The notes beneath the pieces are model-generated. The model was not told the DNA's origin. It saw only the letters and a program-made list of their open reading frames with translations, and did no database searches. From contig NC_057924.1 in the NCBI RefSeq assembly GCF_018873765.1, positions 8,184,001 through 8,248,000 on the forward strand: a stretch of DNA of 64,000 nt, given 5' to 3'. This document shows positions 10,282 through 23,030 of the stretch, in pieces. Origin of the DNA: Telopea speciosissima (Eukaryota > Streptophyta > Magnoliopsida > Proteales > Proteaceae). The position numbers were made by a program, and so were the translations under genes. The stretch's first letter is position 1, and each line of letters begins with the position of its first letter.

Positions 10282-12222
10282 ACCCAAGTCCTGAATGTCC
10301 TATTAAGTTTGTCTTTATCCAGTTACATTCCCTCACAAGAGGGAGGATAGATCTAGTGGATGGCTAACTGTAGACACCTTCTAGTGATGATGACTTTAGG
10401 AGATAGTATTCTCAATATCCTCTTCACAAGAAAATCAACTTAAGGGGGAAAGAAAAAAAAAAAGACCAAATTTCTCTCAGAAGCTTTTATTGGCAAAATG
10501 ATTTTTAAAACATCTTCATCAACAATGAGGATAAGTGGTTTTTATTATTAAAGGCTGAGCATTAAACAATGGTGCGAGAATGGCACAAATCATCCACCGA
10601 TTCCCTCTCCTTACACACATTGCCAAGCAAGCAACACTGGTTGTTGTAATTTTTCAGGAAAGTTTCCAGCCACAACCATGTCTGTACTAAATAGTCCTCG
10701 GAATGACCTTTCAAAATGAGAGATTCCAATTCAGGCAAGCCGGGAGAACCACATCACCATGAAACCTATACTGGCGCTTGAGAATCTGCATAAGCCCATT
10801 GTCGATCCACACAGGGTATATGTGGATCCACACAGGGTATCAATGGAGAATAGGGTTACAGTCGCTCATCCTCACACCTCTCTCAGATTTTTCGTTACAA
10901 AGAAAGAATTCCCACTACATGTTTATAGTGAAACCCTATACAAGAAATTTATCGAAATACCGATATACTCCATAAAAATTTTCCTCAGGGCCTGCCGCCC
11001 CCAAACCCCCTCCATAACCCCACGATAGTCCGAAGCAAGTCCAAAGCGTGAACCACCAAGGCTCCACACAGCAATCCAATCATCAAAAGTCAAGACACCA
11101 AACCTCAATAAGGCACACTGACCACCCTACCCCTACCTAAACACTCTACCCGGGTGCCCCTCCCCCCCCCCCCCTTATTACAGGCACTGGAAGAACTAGA
11201 GGCATTATCCATATACAATTAAGTACGATCTTAAAAGATATACTTGGTCTAAAGAGAGATCTAAATAGGATATTAAAAGGGAATTCCTCCCTATAGGGCA
11301 CATTTTCGAAGTTCCAAAACAGCCCTTGTCATAGTTGAAATTTTCCAAGAGTGAGAGATAGAAATTAAGCTATACCCTTGAGCAGGGGTAAGGCGGTCAA
11401 TGCGCACCGCCTCACCTCTGACGCTGCACATGTAGCCCAACTGCCCGGATTGACAGGAGCCGAGTCCGGAAGCCTACATATTATGTGAATTTGTGTTTTT
11501 AGAGCCGAGGGTTACCAAACCTGCTATATGGTTTAATTATCCTCTAGAAGGATTAATTAATTACAAAGGCCATGCATACTATTATATCTTTCAAAGTCTC
11601 TCCCTAAATCAGAGTTATGTTAAGAAATCAGACAGTTTCTTCTTCTTTTTAATCTTTTGTTGGCTTTCCTTGACCTGTCTTTTCCCTTGCTAACTATATG
11701 ATTAAGTCTAGAAGGGTAGTTGTTATTTAAAAATACATAAAAAGATTAAAAGGGTGGAACAAATCCAAGCATGTAAATTTTCCACAATTGAGATGGAAGT
11801 AGACAAACAGTTTGTGGCTAAAATGTGAACTTCTTTTTATATTATCTGAATGTCAAGCTCTGATCAGGTCGAAATGGCGAATGGATCACCTGCACATACC
11901 ATCAGGTGAACGTGCATTTCAGAGTCAATCAAATTTTAATTTTGTTTTTATAAAAATCCCTCCTCCGATCCTCTCATAAATGATCAAAATAGGACAAATG
12001 GCTGACTCTCACACATACGCTCACCTATTGGTACGTGCAGCGGAACCGAATTCAAATAGAGGATAAAGTACTGGGTCCATACACCAACTTAAAGTAGATT
12101 AGGATTTGCTCCACTACAACCTCTACACGGTTCCTACCTTGACTTGGTTTCAGGCCTCTTTTAAACTTCACAAGGTCAGAGGGAGGAAAAGGTCAGCAGA
12201 AAAACCAAGCTTCCATATTTGT

Positions 12223-12230
12223 TATTTAAA
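12223..12230 (+). promoter_or_regulatory. TATA-like box of DUF26 gene B
   Basis: tatttaaa, 92 bp before the start codon, in the block conserved among all copies. Confidence 0.5.
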
Positions 12231-12321
12231 GGGATGGTGAATCCGAATAGGAAACCATCCATTCAAAGTGAAAAGCTAGCCTTTACTTTACATCTCTTGT
12301 TATCATCTCAAGTACTCCAAA

Positions 12322-13065
12322 ATGGGTTATCTGCTAGGGTTACCACCTCTCCGTCTTCTATCCCTCGCTCTTCTTCTTCAAGTTGTTCTTGGAGAAAACT
12401 CCTATCTCTCTCACATCTGCTCCAACTCCGACAACTTCACTTCCAATGGTACCTACGAGACCAACTTGAACAACTTGATGACTTCTCTATCCTATAGTGT
12501 TCCTCGCAGCCGAGGCTTCGGGTATGTCTCAGTTGGGAAAGATCCTGATCGAGTATACGGGCTCGGTCTATGTCGAGGTGATGTCTCAAGCACCGATTGT
12601 AAAACCTGTATTGTCGATGCAAAGACCAAAATTCTCAAAAGCTGTTCTAATGAGAAAGAAGCCATTATTTGGTACGATTATTGTCTTTTGAAATACTCCA
12701 ATTCTGATTTCTTTGGAAAGATTGATACCAAATACAAAGTCTACATGTATAACACACAGAACGTAAGTGATCCAGACTCATTCAATTACAAAGTTAGAGA
12801 GTTGCTGAACGAGGTAGCGACTGATGCTTATGATGATCATAATTCAAAGCTGTATGCTACTGGAGAACTAGTGATTGATGGTTCAGAGAAGCTCTATGGT
12901 TTGGCTCAGTGCACTAGAGATCTCTCTAGAGCTAACTGCAAGGAGTGCTTGGATGATGCAATAAGCGACCTTCCTAGTTGTTGTGATGGTAAACAAGGTG
13001 GAAGAGTTCTTGGTGGTAGTTGTAATATAAGATATGAGCTTTACTCCTTTGTAAATTCTAATTAG
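12322..13065 (+). CDS. Secreted cysteine-rich repeat protein, two DUF26/Gnk2 domains (copy B)
   Basis: 247 residues, one exon, starting MGYLLGL. Signal peptide at about 1-24, then two DUF26 domains with CRGDVSSTDCKTC and CTRDLSRANCKEC and all twelve domain cysteines. Private differences include LPPLRLLS in the signal peptide and DNFTSN in place of DNYTSN, which keeps the glycosylation site. It shares SSTDC, IVDAK and NSKLYATGE with copy E only, but GGRV with A and D. AATAAA at 13,130-13,135. Likely role as for the family: an apoplastic, possibly carbohydrate-binding defence protein (inference). Confidence 0.93.
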   Translation: MGYLLGLPPLRLLSLALLLQVVLGENSYLSHICSNSDNFTSNGTYETNLNNLMTSLSYSVPRSRGFGYVSVGKDPDRVYGLGLCRGDVSSTDCKTCIVDAKTKILKSCSNEKEAIIWYDYCLLKYSNSDFFGKIDTKYKVYMYNTQNVSDPDSFNYKVRELLNEVATDAYDDHNSKLYATGELVIDGSEKLYGLAQCTRDLSRANCKECLDDAISDLPSCCDGKQGGRVLGGSCNIRYELYSFVNSN

Positions 13066-13494
13066 AACATTAATTTAGATCTCAGCTTTAGGGTTTAGAG
13101 AGGTGATCCATATATACACATTACTACTAAATAAAGTGTTATAGGAACCCCTTAGTTTGTTAACTCCATGGATTTGTAGCTAGGTACTATCATTGGCCTC
13201 ATGTAATATTGCATTGATTTAATTATATGATGTAATAAGCAAACACACCTTCTTCTGTTTGATCTATTTCTTTATCTTCCAATGAATCATATGTTTGAGA
13301 CAATAGTGATCAAGATTTTTTCAATTCCAATCAATTGATGGTGGTCTAGCATTTTTTAATTTTGAGCGGTAATTTTGAATTTTGAATTAAGCTCGTCTAC
13401 CAACCATTGGATTGACATGAAATCCACGTGTTGGTCTGTGAGTTGAGCACAACACAATGGCTGCCCAACCCCAGGTCGCAAAGGATCCAAATTG

Positions 13495-13661
13495 GATCCT
13501 CTACGGCCGGGCAGGTAGCGGCCAATGTGCTGCCTACACCTAGACGTAGGCGTGGACTCCACCCGGGTAGGGTGCTCAGGCAGTGGGTAGGGTGGTCATT
13601 TTGCCTCTGTCTGGGAATAAGCAGCACAATGGCCACTACCTGCTGGCGGTGGAAGAGGATC
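13495..13661. mobile_element. Ancestral foldback MITE downstream of gene B
   Basis: Same element and position as in unit A; arms around ctctacggccgggcaggtag and its inverted partner. Confidence 0.75.
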
Positions 13662-13851
13662 TGCAGTGGTAGTGGTGGCGATGATGGTGGTGTTGGCGGA
13701 AGAAGAAGAGATCTATGTTGAAAGAAAAAAAAAAGTCAGAAAACCAGAAGTAGGGGAGGGCATTATCATTATTCAAAACTTGGGGGTGGGGTTTGATATT
13801 ATGGATACTTAGAGGGGAGGGGGATGATATTTCCCCAATAAGAATGGACTG

Positions 13852-13856
<5 letters not shown>

Positions 13857-13886
<30 letters not shown>
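13857..13886. repeat. (AG)15 microsatellite, unit B
   Basis: AG run at the shared microsatellite position. Confidence 0.95.
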
Positions 13887-13887
<1 letters not shown>

Positions 13888-16800
13888 ATGAGAGCAACCA
13901 GCCCTTGGATCTTCTTCAACACACATGGCAGATAGAGAGACCTCATTAGGTGATCCCCAGCCACCCCCACATTAGACAGGATTCAAATCCCAATTTAATT
14001 ATCTGATATGATATAATATGATAAGCAATTTGTGTGGAATTTAGTTTCTAATTTTTTCCCCTCTTCCCTTGAAAGGCCATAAAACACACACCTTGTTCCG
14101 CTCAACCTATTTCTTTATCTTTCTGTTCGAGGAAATAAGCTCCTAAACGTTCTTAAATGGTTTAAAAGCGGCTCTTCAATGGTTTTCTAATTTTAAACCC
14201 CTTTACTTTTTTTTTCTTTTTTGGGTAACAATTTTAAACCCCTTTACTGATTGCATACTTGTATACATGTTTTAAATTCAACTGTACTTGAAAATGGTCT
14301 AGCCAAGTTAAATATAATCGATTTCGATTTATAAATAATTCAAACCCGATGTCAAACCTTTTAAATTCAACCAAATTGTTTATCAAACGGTTGCATTTTT
14401 TTTACATCACAATCGAATCCTTTATTAAATGGTTAAGTTTGACGGTGTTTGTTTAAACAGTTCGATTTGGGTTCAGTAATGATTTCAGTTGCCATTTTTT
14501 TTTTTTTAATAATCAATATATTCAACGAAGCTCAAGAGAATACAACAGACCCCTCAAAGAGGAGACATAAATTGGAAACAGAAGAAGAAAAAGAAGAAAC
14601 TACCCCACAACGCAGGCTCAAGCTATGACACCCCTTAGGTATTTGGGAAGGCAAGGGAGAGAGAGAGAGAGAGAGAGACAATCCCCAAGACTAAACAATA
14701 AAACTGTCGTTCTGAGGGTATTTGTAATAATACCCACCAAGTTAGTGATCTTGCTCCTAACCTCATCAAATAGCTTCACAATTTTGGGAGTTTAATATCA
14801 ACTTTTTAGTCCATCTAAGATTTCTTTCTTTTCACACATGGTAAATAATAGCATAAAAGGCCAATTTATCAACCATATCTCACCCCGAATTTCCTATGAA
14901 GTTAGTCTTTATCTATCCAATTACATTCTCTCGCAAGATGGAGGATAGATCTAAGTAGATGGTTATCTGTAGACACCTCATTTTATTATCTCCTAGTGAT
15001 GACTTTAAGAAACAACATTCTCAATATCCCCTTCAGGAGAAAACTCAACTTAAGGGAAAAAAAGACCAAATTTCGCTCACAAGCTTTTATTGCCAAAATG
15101 ATTTTTAAAACAATCTTAATCGTCGATGAGGATAAGAGGTTTTTATTATTAAAGACCAAACATTAGACAATGGTGCGAGAATGACACAAATCAACTACCA
15201 ATTCTCCCTCCCTACACACATTGCCAAGCAAGCATTACTGCTTATCGTAATTTTTCAGGAAATTTAACAGTCAAGTCCATGTCCACATTGGATAGTCCTC
15301 AGAATTAGCTTTCCAATGAGATATTGCACGTTGAAATCAGATAAGTAGATCAAAAGTTATGACCATCAAAATAAAAGATTCCAATTCAAGTAATCCAAGA
15401 GAACCACATCAGCATGAAACCTATACTGGCGCTTGAGGATCTGCATGAGCCCATTGTAGATCCATACAGGACATATGTGGATCCGCAACTGCCACTTAGG
15501 GATAGTCCCACATTGGGCAGCTCCGATCTTTCCTTCTTTGGCAACTACAACCCCACCCACAGGGCAATAGGGGCATAATCCATATACAATTAATTTTTTC
15601 TATAATAATATACAATTAATTATGATCTTAAAAGATGTACTCATGGTTTTAGTGCACGGTATCGCAATAGCTATCGGTCAATTCGGAAACTAATACGGTA
15701 TCGGCAAGGATCAGTTGTATCAGACAAATTTGCCATTGATCCTTCTTCAAATTTTTTTTGATCATTTTACCCCTTATTCGTATTGTATCGTTAATATGGT
15801 ATCAACACAATATCATAATCGACAAGATGCAAAACTAGTACGGATCACCCGTATACTTAGAACAATGGAGATACTTGGTCTAAAGAGAGAATCTAAATAG
15901 GATCTTAAAAGGGAATTCCTCCCTATAGAGCACATTTTGGAAGTTTTAATACAGCCCTTCGCATTGTTGAAATTTTCCCAGAGTGAGTGAAAGAAATTAA
16001 GCTTTACCCTTGAGTTGGGAGGCCTAAATCTTTCATTCGTCTTTGTTTTTAGGGTCGAGGGGCTCACCCCTCTCGACCCTCATCCAAGGTCGACCTAAGT
16101 TATTACTTCTTTAATTAGTTAAGTAACTAGGTAATTAGATAGGCATGCCTAGGCTTAGTTAGATAAATTAACAATCTTTTAGTATGTATTTAAGTAGATA
16201 AGCATGATTTAGGATAGTAATTAAATTATTGTAGTTATTTAGGGTAAGCATATGTAAGGTCAATATATAACTATATTTTGGTAGTGTATATTAGTAGATC
16301 AGACATAGAAATGCATGTAGGTTAGGATACACATCATGGAAGAATGCTCAAATTTGATGTCTAGAAGAAAGATTGACTTTCTCCAAGGCAGAACGAATGC
16401 CTAACAACTTCGTAACTTGATCCTTACCCAATCTTTAACCAAACCAGCGAGATTGGAGTTCATAATTCTACCTTACATGGAACAAACCATCAATGGGTGC
16501 TAGCCCCTTATCCTAAGAAGTGATTCTCCCATTTACCATCCTCAATTAAAAAATGTAAAAATTATGACCAAAAGACCGCAGTCATTTGGAGCCATGCACG
16601 TGCGCTTGGCATGCATTAGGTCACATCGATGCTCACCTGTCAGCGGTAATACCTGCCCACATGAGTCAGACGCCATGGCCCTAACCACATCAACTAAGGG
16701 TTGTCAAACCCAGGCCTGACTAACCAACCCAAATAAGACCAAAACTGAACCGATTGATTATTAAATGGTTTGAATTTGGTATTACGACTTATAACCGCCG

Positions 16801-17301
16801 AGGGATTATTAATCGGTCTAGGTCTTGGCTTTGATGATCGATTACATAATTAGTTGATTTTGGCCTTAGAATCCTCAAAGTTACAAGACTGATTAGATCC
16901 AAACCGACCGGTTTGACACCCATTTTAGTCAGGTCTTGGGTTTAAATCACGTCTTCACTTCTCTTCTTCCCTCCTCCCCCAAACATACTATACCTTTCAA
17001 ATCTCTCCCTAAATCAGAGTTATGTTAACAGACTGTTTCTTTTTCTTTTTAATCATTTGTTTGCTTTTCTTGACCTTTCTTTTCCCTTGCTAGCTATATG
17101 ATTAAGTCTAGAAGAGTAGTTGTCATTTAAAAATAAATAAACAGATTAATTAGAAGGGTGGAAAACATCCAAGCATGTAATTTTCCCCAATTGAGATGAA
17201 AGCAGACAATCAGGTTTGTGGGTAAAGCACCAACTTCTTTTGTATATTATCCGAATGTCAAGCTCTATCCAGGTCGAAATGGAGAATGGGTCATCTGTAT
17301 G

Positions 17302-17571
17302 TAGGGATGTAAACGGATCGGATTTGGCTTGGATAGTGCTTTATCCACATCCGCATCTGATTAGCTTTCGGACAGATTTGGATACTGATAAACGAATACG
17401 GACACAGATACGGATTGGATATTTTATCTATTTACATATAAATATAGTTTTTCGGATAGCTATAGCCTATCCGTATCCGCATTCCTTTTGTTTTCGGACG
17501 GATTCGGACAGTTCTAAACAGATATGGACGCGGATAAGAAAACGAATTTCGACTATTCATTTACAACCCTA
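17302..17571. mobile_element. hAT-type MITE (TAGGGATGTAAAC family), unit C copy
   Basis: Starts tagggatgtaaac, ends ttacaacccta, flanked by tctgtatg and tctgcaca, a decayed 8 bp duplication. Same insertion event as in A, D and E. Confidence 0.75.
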
Positions 17572-17885
17572 TCTGCACATACCAACCGGTGAACGTACAT
17601 CTCAGAGCCAATCATATTTTATTCATTTTCATAAAAACCCCTCCTCCCCTTATAAATAGTAAAAATAGATCAGATGATTGACTCTCACATGTACGTTCAC
17701 CTGTTGATGCATGCAGCGGAATCGAATTCACATAGAGGATAAAGTACTAGGTCCAAACTGAGGGTAATGTGCCACATGCACCAACTACACGGTTCCTACT
17801 TCCTACTTTGATTTGGTTCTCTTTTAAACTTCACAAGGTCAGAGGGAGGAAAAGGTCAGCAGCAAAACCAAGCTTCCATATTTGT

Positions 17886-17893
17886 TATTTAAA
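17886..17893 (+). promoter_or_regulatory. TATA-like box of DUF26 gene C
   Basis: tatttaaa, 98 bp upstream. In this copy the ATG that follows the box in A, B and D is lost (aaagggtggtg). Confidence 0.5.
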
Positions 17894-17990
17894 GGGTGGT
17901 GAATCCGAATAGGAAACCATCCATTCAAAGTGAAAAGCTAGCCTTTACTTTACATCTCTTGTTATCATCAGATATCTTAACTACTCCTAA

Positions 17991-18734
17991 ATGGGTTATC
18001 TGCTAGGGTTATCACCTCTCCATCTTCTATCCCTCGCTCTTCTTCTTCAAGTTGTTCTTGGAGAAAACTCCTGTCTCTCTCATATCTGCTCCAAGTCCGA
18101 CAACTACACTTCCAATGGTACCTACGAGACCAACTTGAACAACTTGATGACTTCTCTATCCTATAGTGTTCCTCGCAGCCGAGGCTTCAGGTATGTCTCA
18201 GTTGGCAAAGATCCTGATCGAGTTTACGGACTCGGTCTATGTCGAGGTGATGTCTCAAGCGCCGATTGTAAAACCTGTATTGCCGATGCAAAGACCAAAA
18301 TTCTCAAAAGCTGTTCTAATGAGAAAGAAGCCATCATTTGGTACGATTATTGTCTTTTGAAATGCTCCAATTCTGATTTCTTTGGAAAAATTGATACCAA
18401 ATACAAAGTCTACATGTATAACACACACAACGTAAGTGATCCTAGCTCCTTCAATTACAAAGTTAGAGAGTTGCTGAACGAGGTGGCGACTGATGCTTAT
18501 GATGATCATAATTCAAAGATGTATGCTACTGGAGAACTAGTGATTGATGGTTCAGAGAAGCTCTATGGTTTGGCTCAGTGCACTAGAGATCTCTCTAGAG
18601 CTAACTGCAAGGAGTGCTTGGATGATGCAATAAGTGACCTTCCTAGTTGTTGTGATGGTAAACAAGGTGGAAGAATTCTTGGTGGTAGTTGTAATATAAG
18701 ATATGAGCTTTACTCCTTTGTAAACTCTAATTAA
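17991..18734 (+). CDS. Secreted cysteine-rich repeat protein, two DUF26/Gnk2 domains (copy C)
   Basis: 247 residues, one exon, starting MGYLLGLSPLHLLS. Signal peptide at about 1-24 and two DUF26 domains with CRGDVSSADCKTC and CTRDLSRANCKEC. This copy is the odd one: it has two extra cysteines, both replacing tyrosine, one just after the signal peptide (GENSCLSHIC) and one in domain 1 (CLLKCSNS). An odd pair could form a new disulfide or disturb folding. It also has Arg for Gly in RGFRYVSV, Lys in ICSKSDN and His in NTHNVS. The frame is intact, so it may still be expressed. The 3' end matches copy E (GGRI, and a shared 3' flank). Confidence 0.92.
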   Translation: MGYLLGLSPLHLLSLALLLQVVLGENSCLSHICSKSDNYTSNGTYETNLNNLMTSLSYSVPRSRGFRYVSVGKDPDRVYGLGLCRGDVSSADCKTCIADAKTKILKSCSNEKEAIIWYDYCLLKCSNSDFFGKIDTKYKVYMYNTHNVSDPSSFNYKVRELLNEVATDAYDDHNSKMYATGELVIDGSEKLYGLAQCTRDLSRANCKECLDDAISDLPSCCDGKQGGRILGGSCNIRYELYSFVNSN

Positions 18735-19158
18735 AACATTAATTGAGATCTCAATTTTAGGGTTTAGAGAGGTGATCCATATATACACATTACTACTAAA
18801 TAAAGTGTTATAGGAACCCCTTAATTTGTCAACCCCATGGGTTTGTACCTAGGTACTATCATTGGCCTTATGTAATACTGCATTGATTTAATTATATGAT
18901 GTAATAAGCAAACACACCTTCTGTTTGATGTATTTCTTTATCTTCCAATGAATCATATGTTTGAGACAATAGTGATCAAGATTTTTTCAATTCCAATCAA
19001 TTGATGGTGGCCTAGCATTTTTTTATTTTGAGCTGTAATTTTGAATTAAGCTCGTCTACCAACCATTGGATTGACATGAAATCCACGTGTTGGTCTGTGA
19101 GTTGAGCACAACACAATGGCTGCTCAACCCCAGGTCGCAAAGGATCCAAATCGGATTT

Positions 19159-19330
19159 GGATCCTCTACAGCCAGGTAGGTAGCGGCCAATGTGCTGCCT
19201 ACACCCAGACATATATAGGCATGGATTCCACCTGGGCAGGGTGCTCAGGCAGTGGGTAGGGTGATCATTTTGCCTCTTTCTAGGTATAAGCAGCACAGTA
19301 GCCGCTACCTGTTGGCGGTGGAAGAGGATC
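19159..19330. mobile_element. Ancestral foldback MITE downstream of gene C
   Basis: Same element and site as in the other units, with a few extra bases between the arms. Confidence 0.72.
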
Positions 19331-19620
19331 TACGGCGATAGTGGTGGCAATGATGGTAGTGCTGGAGGAAGAAGAAGGGATCTATGTTGAAAGAAAAAAA
19401 AAAGTTAGAAAACCAGAAGAAGAAAAGTATGAGGTTAGCCAATTAAAGGGTAATATCGTCTTTTGAACTGCTATTTTAACACCATTAGCCACTTAGGGTA
19501 CAGTTCATAACAACTTTCAAAAGTAGGGGAGGTCATTATCATTATTCAAAACTTGGGGGTGGGGTTTGATATTATGGATACTTAGAGGGGAGGGGGATGA
19601 TATTTCCCCAATAAGAATGG

Positions 19621-19623
<3 letters not shown>

Positions 19624-19659
<36 letters not shown>
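19624..19659. repeat. (GA)18 microsatellite, unit C
   Basis: Longest version of the AG tract shared by the units. Confidence 0.95.
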
Positions 19660-20355
19660 ATGAGAGCGACCATCCCTTGGTCCTTCTTCAACCCACGTGG
19701 CAGATAGAGAGACCTCACTAGGTGATCCCCAACCACCCCCGCACTTAACAGGATCCAAATCCCAATTTAATTAGATGATATGATATGATATGATATAATA
19801 TGATAAGCAATTTGTATGGAATTTAGTTTGTAATTTTTTCCCCTCTTCCCTTGAAACGCCGTCAAACACACACCTTCGCGGTTCTTCAATGGTTTTCTAA
19901 TTTTAAACCCCTTTGCTTCCTTCTTTTTTTTTTTTGGTAACAATTTTAAATCCCTTTACTGATTGCATACTTGTATACATGTTTTAAATTCAAGTGTACT
20001 TGCCAAAATGTGGAGACTTGATGTAAATGTTCTAGCCGAGTTAATTATAATCGATTTCAATTTATAAATAGTTCAAACCCGATGTCAAACTTTTTAAATT
20101 TCAACCAAACTGTTTATCAAACGGTTGCATTTTTTTTTACATCACAATCGAATCCTTTATTAAATGGTTAAGTTTGACGGTGTTTGTCTAAACAATTCGA
20201 TTTGGTTTCAGATATGATTTCAGTTTATATATTTTTTTTAATAATTAAAATATTCAACGAAGCTCAAGAGAATACATACATAAATTGAAAACAGAAGAAG
20301 AAAAAGAAGAAACTACCCCCACAACGTAGGCTCAAGCTATGACACGTACCCTTGG

Positions 20356-20529
20356 ATTTATATCCTCTGTTGTCCGTTGACCGGACAGCAGGGTGCTGTC
20401 CGCTCACAGGGGCGAAATGACCATATAACCTCCACTCGGATAGAGTGTTTGGGCAGGGAGGTTAAATGGTCATTTCGGCCCCATGTGAGCGGACAACACT
20501 CTGCTGTCCGGTCAGTGGACAGCAGAGGA
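20356..20529. mobile_element. Foldback MITE private to unit C
   Basis: Nearly perfect arms: tatcctctgttgtccgttga and the inverted ggacagcagaggat. Flanked by tacccttgg (20,347-20,355) and tacccttag (20,530-20,538), a 9 bp target duplication with one change. Units B and D keep the uninterrupted site at about 14,630 and 28,200. The 9 bp size points to a Mutator-type transposase acting in trans. Confidence 0.85.
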
Positions 20530-22619
20530 TACCCTTAGGTATTTGCGAGGGCAAGAGCGAGAGAGACAATCCCCAAGACTAAACAATAAAACTGTTGTTC
20601 CGAGGGTATTTGGAATAACACCCACCAAGTTAGTGATCTTGCTCTTAACCTCAACAAATAGCTTCACAACTTTGGGAGTTTGATATCAACTTTTCAGTCC
20701 ATCTAAGATTTCTTTCTTTTCACACATGGTAAATAGTAGCACAAAAGGCCAATTTATCAACCATATGTCACCCCGAATCTCCTATGAAGTTAGTCTTTAT
20801 CCAATTACATTCTCTCGCAAGAGGGAGGATAGATCTAGTAGATGGTTATCTGTAGACACTTCATTTTGCTACCTTCTAGTGATGACTTTAAGAGACAACA
20901 TTCTCAATATCCCTTTCAGGAGAAAACTACAGGGAAAAAAAGACCAAATTTCCCTCACAAGCTTTTATTTCCAAAATGTTTTTTAAAACAATCTTAATCA
21001 ACGATGAGGATATGTGGTTTTTATTATTGAAGACCAAAGATTAACCAATGGTGTGAGAATGATACAAATCAACTACAGATTCTCCCTCCCTACACACATT
21101 ACCAAGCAAGTATTACCGCTTGTCATAATTTTTCAGGAAATTTTATGGTCAAATTCATGTCTACATTGGATAGTCCTTAGAATGAGCTTTCCAATGATAT
21201 ATTGCACATCGAAATCAGATAAGTAGACCAAAAGTTATGACCGTCGAAATAAAAGATTTCAATTCAAGTAATCCGAGAGAACCACATCAGCATGAAACCT
21301 ATACTAGCGCTTGAGGATCTACATGAGCCCATTGTAGGTCCACACAAGGCATATGTGGATCCGCAACTGCCACTTTGGGATAGTCCCACATTGGGCAGCT
21401 CCCATCTTTCCTTCTTTGGCTACTACAAGGCTACAACCCCACCCTCGGGGCAAAAGAGGCATAATCGATATACAATTAATTTTTTTTAGGTAAATTATAG
21501 GTTGCCCTTTGGTTGTCAATCGAAACTCAAATCACCCCCTAATTTTTGAAAAAACTCAAGTCAACCCCTCTACAGTAACATGTTAGTCTGCTGTTAGTTG
21601 TTGGTGTAAAATGACTATTTCACCTTTGTATTAAAACATTAGAATTAAATTTACAATACTACCCTTCCTTCATCTTCAACCTAAAATACCCCATCCCTTC
21701 CCTGCAACTCCGTTGGCAGCACTGCCACCACCGCCGCCTCTGCTTCCCGAACATATTGTCCGGCAAAAGATAGAGGGACGTGTGGAGGAGCTAACGACGA
21801 AGGTCATTAATGGAGGGGTCACGGTTATCGAGCATCCTAGATGTCAACCCTTCTCCAGTGATTTGAACTACCCTGATTCAAACCCCACTTTGCAACTCAT
21901 ATTCCAAACAGTGCCTGAGTTTAAGACCTCCTCTCTCATGTCCTCTTCCTTCCGCCTCATTTTCTGGATTTACGTTCTCCATTTGTAGGCATATTTACCC
22001 TTTAGGTTTCAGCTTCAAAGAAGATCACTGCTGTAAGAACCGAAACCTGCAACTTTGACTGGTCCAAGTTACTGCCCAGATCTAGTTTCAGGTCTTTCCT
22101 GCTCCTCTTCTGCTAGTGTATTCCAGCCGAATAACTGTGCCTTTGAGAGCCCATAGAGTATGGTTGCTACCCCCTGAATTTTAGAATGGAACATCTTTAG
22201 ACGAGAGAGATCTCCACAAAAGATTGAATCTCTGTTTCCGTCACCTGTTGCCGCTGAAATAAATTAAAAAAAAAAAAAACAAAACAAAAAAACAAAAGCG
22301 ATTTTGGCTGTGCGTTTCAAGGATCGCCGGAGATTGACGGCGGCTCAATAATCCCGGCGAAGGGTAGTTTTTAGATGCATCACTGTTCTCCTTCATATTT
22401 GTTTGGCTTCCGCTTGCTCGCTGGCCTCGCTCTCAAACAATAACAACGAAAATCAAATCCCTGAAAAGAAAAAAAAAAAACCCTCTTTTTTAACTATATA
22501 AGTCTCTAACTCTCAGCAACAGCAAAGACAAAAGGCAAAGATGAGTGTGGTCGGGCAGCAGCAAGCCAACAAGTGTGAAGAGGGATGTGGGTTTTGCTAC
22601 CACTGCCGCTTCTGCTTCT

Positions 22620-22623
<4 letters not shown>

Positions 22624-22698
<75 letters not shown>
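22624..22698. repeat. (CT)~37 microsatellite in the unit D Mutator-like element
   Basis: Long pure CT run; the copy in unit A has only 11 repeats. Confidence 0.95.
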
Positions 22699-22702
<4 letters not shown>

Positions 22703-23030
22703 GTCTCTCCTTTCTCTCCCTGTCATCCTCGACCTCCACATCTCCTTCAGAAAAAAAAAAAAAGAACTTCAGCGAATCAGAACCAGGATTTGATTTACTG
22801 AGGAAAATCAAAAGAAGCACTTTACAAGTAGGAAGAAAAGGGTTTGAAAGAGAACCCATTAATTATTTTCCTAGGGTTACAATTGAGGGTCTAAGGGAAA
22901 TGAAAGATTTTCAGTTGTGTTCACCATTAGAGAAGAAGATTTTCGGTTGTGTTTAGTTGTGTTCACCATTAGAGAAGAAGATTTTCAGTTGTGTTCACCA
23001 TTACCGTTTTCTGTTTTGTCTTTCCGTTGT

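Larger units (their letters stand above)
1..10694 (+). repeat. Array repeat unit A (left end cut by window)
   Basis: First of five tandem segmental repeats. The shared order is: a block around 'gagctttccaatg', a block around 'gcttgaggatctgcatgagc', the promoter region, one DUF26 gene, an ancestral foldback element, an AG microsatellite and a tail leading to the next unit. Unit A is the longest because it holds a LINE (267-2128), a Mutator-like element (2191-3878), several foldback elements and a private segment (about 8490-9480) with a captured exon. The right boundary is placed where the 'agtcctcggaatg' block of unit B begins, and is approximate. Confidence 0.8.
10695..15298 (+). repeat. Array repeat unit B
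   Basis: Shortest unit, about 4.6 kb. It lacks roughly 1.1 kb of upstream sequence present in A, C, D and E, lacks the hAT-type insertion (empty site near 11,889) and has about 100 bp of unique GC-rich sequence near 11,390-11,500. Its tail (13,700-15,298) is nearly the same as that of unit D. Confidence 0.8.
15299..21177 (+). repeat. Array repeat unit C
   Basis: About 5.9 kb. Lacks the Mutator-like element (empty site near 15,590) and the foldback of A and D (empty site near 16,395). Its first part, up to about 16,380, is nearly the same as the first part of unit E. It has a private foldback element at 20,356-20,529. Confidence 0.8.

Noticed and set aside
17216-17659. 147-codon open frame upstream of gene C
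   Set aside because: It runs through the hAT-type MITE and is rich in repeated cgga-derived codons; no homologue is kept in the other units.
22506-22956. Open frames full of RE or SL repeats
   Set aside because: They are products of the CT microsatellite read in several frames.
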